Below are positions 61,128 to 64,000 of a stretch of DNA of 64,000 bases, in pieces. Numbering within the stretch: position 1 is the first letter of the stretch; every line of letters begins with the position of its first letter. This stretch comes from Chamaecyparis obtusa (taxonomy: Eukaryota; Streptophyta; Pinopsida; Cupressales; Cupressaceae), in assembly GCA_027943335.1 (NCBI GenBank), contig BSBK01005649.1:762001-826000 (forward strand). Direction: 5' to 3'. The notes beneath the pieces are model-generated. The model was not told the DNA's origin. It saw nothing but the letters and a program-made list of their open reading frames with translations, and made no database searches. The translations under genes were made by a program, and so were the position numbers.

Positions 61128-63327
61128 GCAATTAGAAGTAGGCCACTATATCTGATACATCAATTTGTATGGGTAATGATGAATTGGTGACATTGCTTGT
61201 AGCAATAAAGTTGCTGTTTCGGGTATGTAGATGTATTCTTGCAACGGTGATAATGCTGCTGTTTCTGATATGATCTCTTGACTTATGCAACTATGGTGCC
61301 TTCTCCGATTTATAATTAGTTGCTTGCAACCAGTTTATTTCAACTAGGCAAGTGCTCAATCGAGATCCAAAAAGGATAAATAAGAAATAAGTTTTAATCT
61401 GATGCTGTTGAAGTGGGATGGAACCTCATCTTACATCTTTGCAATGATGAGTGGTTGCAACCTTTAGATGTTTAAGATATATGTCCTTTCTAGAATGCTT
61501 CCCTTCCTAACGATTTGTTTATTCTATACCCATTTCCCTGTTAATAACTTTATATCATCCTCTAAATCATGATGCCACTTGGTTAAAGTGATCGCTGCCA
61601 TTGACAATTCCTTGTTTATCAATTAGTATGATTAATCGATGAGTCAAGAGTACTCATCGATTAGTAAACTTTAATAGATTGACGTTATAATCTCTTTAGT
61701 CTTAGTTTTTGTAACCCTTCTTTCTCCCTGACAGGATGATGATCAATACTCACATTATAGTATATCGTCTTTGTCCATAATGCTTAACATTATAATTTCT
61801 TAATGCATTGTTGAAGGTCATAGTCAATTTCTCTATATATTGTGTGCACTAATATTAATCACCATTCATTATTTCAATTATCTTTTCAGTATTGTTCCAT
61901 AGTAGTTGGTTCCATGGTATGCTTCATAAATATTATTAATTTGTAATTCTGATAGATATTTGATTGCACTCGACCTTTAGTTTTCTGGACGTCAAGACTC
62001 AATACTATTATTGACGGAAGTCAATTGATTCATTCCCAACGATATTATCGTTATTCCAATGGTAGACACCCTGGCTGCGTTCCATCAATAACTATGATGG
62101 GTTACAATACTTCTCAACCCAAAATCATTGGATGCTGACAATTGCCATATATGAACCAGTCATTGTTGATGCCTTTGATCATTCTTCTATTTGCATTGTT
62201 CATATGTCTTGGTTGATGGAGTCAAGATACGTACTCTTTTGATGACACCACTGATAATTCATTGCTTATAGTTGATATCAATTGGATATGTTTGATTATA
62301 ATTGCCGACCATCACTTTGTATTTGTAATTGATATTCCTTGCTGACGTGCTAATAATCCATACTCTCTTAAGTCGATACCTTTGATAGCTGATGATAATT
62401 TAAGTCTTTTCTAAATTGTTCTCAACTTAATATTTCTATACCAATCACTATTGGTGATTGCCAATATACCAATGTGTATAAGTTTTGTCACCTTAGATGT
62501 ATATACTATATACCTTAGTCTCTAGCATAATAGACTTACTCATGTATGATTATTGCAATTTGTCTCTTCAGAGACTTCACTAAATTTCAATGCATGGTTG
62601 CCATGACGTGAAAAGGGTGGGGATATTACAGATATTTTAGGTCCTAAATTGGGGACATTACAAGATGGCTATATTTTCAATCACTTGATGAAGCTTAAGT
62701 GGATGTAGATGTCTTAAGCCTTATTATTGTCTCTCGTTGGGCTTTGATAAGATATTCTTTTGCTAAAAAGATCTCTTATAATTTATGCACTAATTGAAAT
62801 ATTACAAGCTTATTAATGTTTTTTTGTAGTTCTTTTATCTCTTTTCAACTAGATATTAGAACTTGATGAAAAATAATGGTTGCAATTATCTAACAGTTCA
62901 CACCAAACACCACAAACCCACATCAAAAAACTGTATAAGTGCTTCATCTCTTCAAGCCAAAAATCCACTTGAAAGCTTCAGACTCACTGAAAATTTGAGA
63001 ACCAACCAGCTAGGGAGGGTCTTTCAACGCTAAAACCAGTAATCTGAATGAGGTATTTTGTCCTCAACGAGGCAAGGTATGAACTCCAGAATCATTCCGA
63101 TAGCATAACAGTAATATATCACTTCAACATGAATAGAGTGAAAAGGAAATTAGGGTAACCTTTTTCCATTTGAAAGCCCTTCCCTCTAAAACCAATTTGA
63201 GAGCTACTTGAAAACCTCATAGAAGTTTGAACCTTTTTTTTGTTCTCAAATAAAAGATTTTAATTTACTTAAAATCACCTTATTCCTCCTTGGTGTTACT
63301 TTTTGGAAGAATAATATAAGCTCAATG
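61128..63327. other. Intergenic sequence with possible LTR-end remnants
   Basis: No ORF of note. A perfect 12-bp inverted repeat TAATCGATGAGT/ACTCATCGATTA lies at 61633-61663. GGGGATATTACA (to 62630) and GGGGACATTACA (to 62662) resemble complemented LTR starts of the TGTAATACCCC type, but no matching other end is seen. Confidence 0.45.
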
Positions 63328-63350
63328 TGTTAAGTTATAGCTTCATTCGT

Positions 63351-63353
<3 letters not shown>

Positions 63354-63384
<31 letters not shown>
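63354..63384. repeat. (TA)n microsatellite
   Basis: An uninterrupted TA run of about 31 bases inside the LTR. Confidence 0.9.
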
Positions 63385-63386
<2 letters not shown>

Positions 63387-63593
63387 TATATTATTTATAC
63401 AATAATTATAAAGAATAGATATGATTATATTATTATCTTATTATCATTATTGATGAATTATAATAATGATAATAACATAATAATATATATGTTAATATCA
63501 CATTGAATAAATCGAACCATGTTCGATGTTCAGATTAATGTGCAAAGCATCGACTATTAAGTCGATATCTTTACTTAATGACTCAAGGTAATC

Positions 63594-63662
63594 GCAGTCA
63601 CTTATGCATTAGCATAAGCGACTGTTGTCAACAGTCGCTTATGCTAATGCATCAGCGACTGC
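63594..63662. repeat. Near-perfect 69-bp palindrome in the LTR
   Basis: 34-base arms pair at 32 positions around one loop base, with core GCATAAGCGACTGTTG/CAACAGTCGCTTATGC. It is followed by two copies of AAGGAGTCGTGACTG-like sequence. Confidence 0.9.
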
Positions 63663-63909
63663 AAGGAGTCGTGACTGTAAGGAGTCGTGACTGCTCATTA
63701 TGAAAGGGCACGTCTAACATTTATGAAACATATTTATATGTGATGATTGCAGGTTGAAAGAACAATCAATCACCACGGCATAGTTTCTTCAATCTGCAAT
63801 CACATTACAATCACAGTGCATTATATATATATTCAGTTATTATATATACACATCAGACATTATAAATTACAGCAGAAAATATATTCCAAAGATCATAATT
63901 TCCTTAACA

Positions 63910-63922
63910 TGGTATCAGAGCC
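63910..63922 (+). other. Primer binding site, initiator-methionine tRNA
   Basis: TGGTATCAGAGCC, exact, directly after the LTR end CTTAACA. Confidence 0.85.
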
Positions 63923-64000
63923 TTGTTAAAGTGAATATAATTCTGAACTACTATTTGATTGAAGGAGAAAGATATTACTTAAAAGAAAAGATTCATTCAC

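Larger units (their letters stand above)
63328..63909 (+). repeat. 5' LTR (582 bp)
   Basis: Inverted ends TGTTAAG and CTTAACA. It contains a (TA)n run (63354-63384) and a 69-bp palindrome (63594-63662). Confidence 0.75.
63328..64000 (+). mobile_element. LTR retrotransposon, 5' end only (continues past window)
   Basis: A 582-bp LTR with TGTTAAG...CTTAACA ends (63328-63909) is followed at once by a primer binding site. The internal region has only begun when the window ends. LTR size and the direct junction CTTAACA/TGGTATCAGAGCC are common in Ty1/copia elements, but no coding sequence is available to confirm the superfamily. The bases CAATG at 63323-63327 would be the left target duplication. 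Confidence 0.75.

Noticed and set aside
62600..62662. Another solo LTR ending in GGGGATATTACA or GGGGACATTACA
   Set aside because: The ends resemble a complemented TGTAATACCCC start, but no opposite terminus or target duplication could be found. Recorded only as a remark on the spacer.
1..64000. CRISPR arrays, rRNA or tRNA genes
   Set aside because: No regular spacer-repeat pattern; the tRNA-like pieces are short primer binding sites of retrotransposons.

Overview
This is a nuclear window from a seed plant. It is repeat-rich and has no gene that I can show to be intact. Large decayed LTR retrotransposons, a Tat-type element with an antisense plant-mobile-domain ORF, and plant HAC (p300/CBP-type) acetyltransferase fragments all fit a large plant genome. 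A gymnosperm is plausible, but the sequence alone does not settle the species.

Layout. 1-16812: most of a giant Tat-lineage Ty3/gypsy retrotransposon on +. It has a long leader, one gag-pro-pol reading frame of about 2475 codons, an antisense plant-mobile-domain ORF and a 3' LTR. Its 5' LTR lies left of the window. It sits inside a hAT-type transposase gene whose C-terminal half resumes at 16813-18251. 18636-22418 (-): a convergent reading frame of about 1260 codons with a G-patch and a long coiled coil, not recognised. 23686-24183 (-): an unknown 165-codon ORF. 25669-25843: an 80-bp-arm foldback. About 25950-29115 (-): a second, C-terminally truncated hAT copy with short motif repeats on both flanks. 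31215-32386 (-): a solo LTR of the Tat family with target duplication GGAAA. 33549-37386 (-): a chromovirus-related LTR element with gag-protease only. 39204-41780 (-) and 47369-48377 (+): two pieces of HAC-type histone acetyltransferase, in opposite orientation. 49819-61122 (+): a chromovirus with a C-terminal chromodomain, whose 5' LTR was split by a very young minus-strand gag-protease-only element (50151-55549). 63328-64000: the 5' LTR and primer binding site of another LTR element that runs off the right edge.

How the parts relate. Nesting gives an order of events: hAT before Tat, and chromovirus before the gag-pro element in its LTR. Two different LTR elements keep LTRs, primer sites, gag and protease but no reverse transcriptase or integrase. 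They would need polymerase supplied in trans.

A theme across the window is decay by nonsense mutation in otherwise open frames. The stops fit C-to-T change at CAG, CAA and CGA codons, and in several places a paralogous copy inside the window still shows the C. The most unusual candidate is the 1260-codon G-patch/coiled-coil frame placed tail-to-tail with the hAT transposase, possibly an accessory protein of a two-gene transposon.
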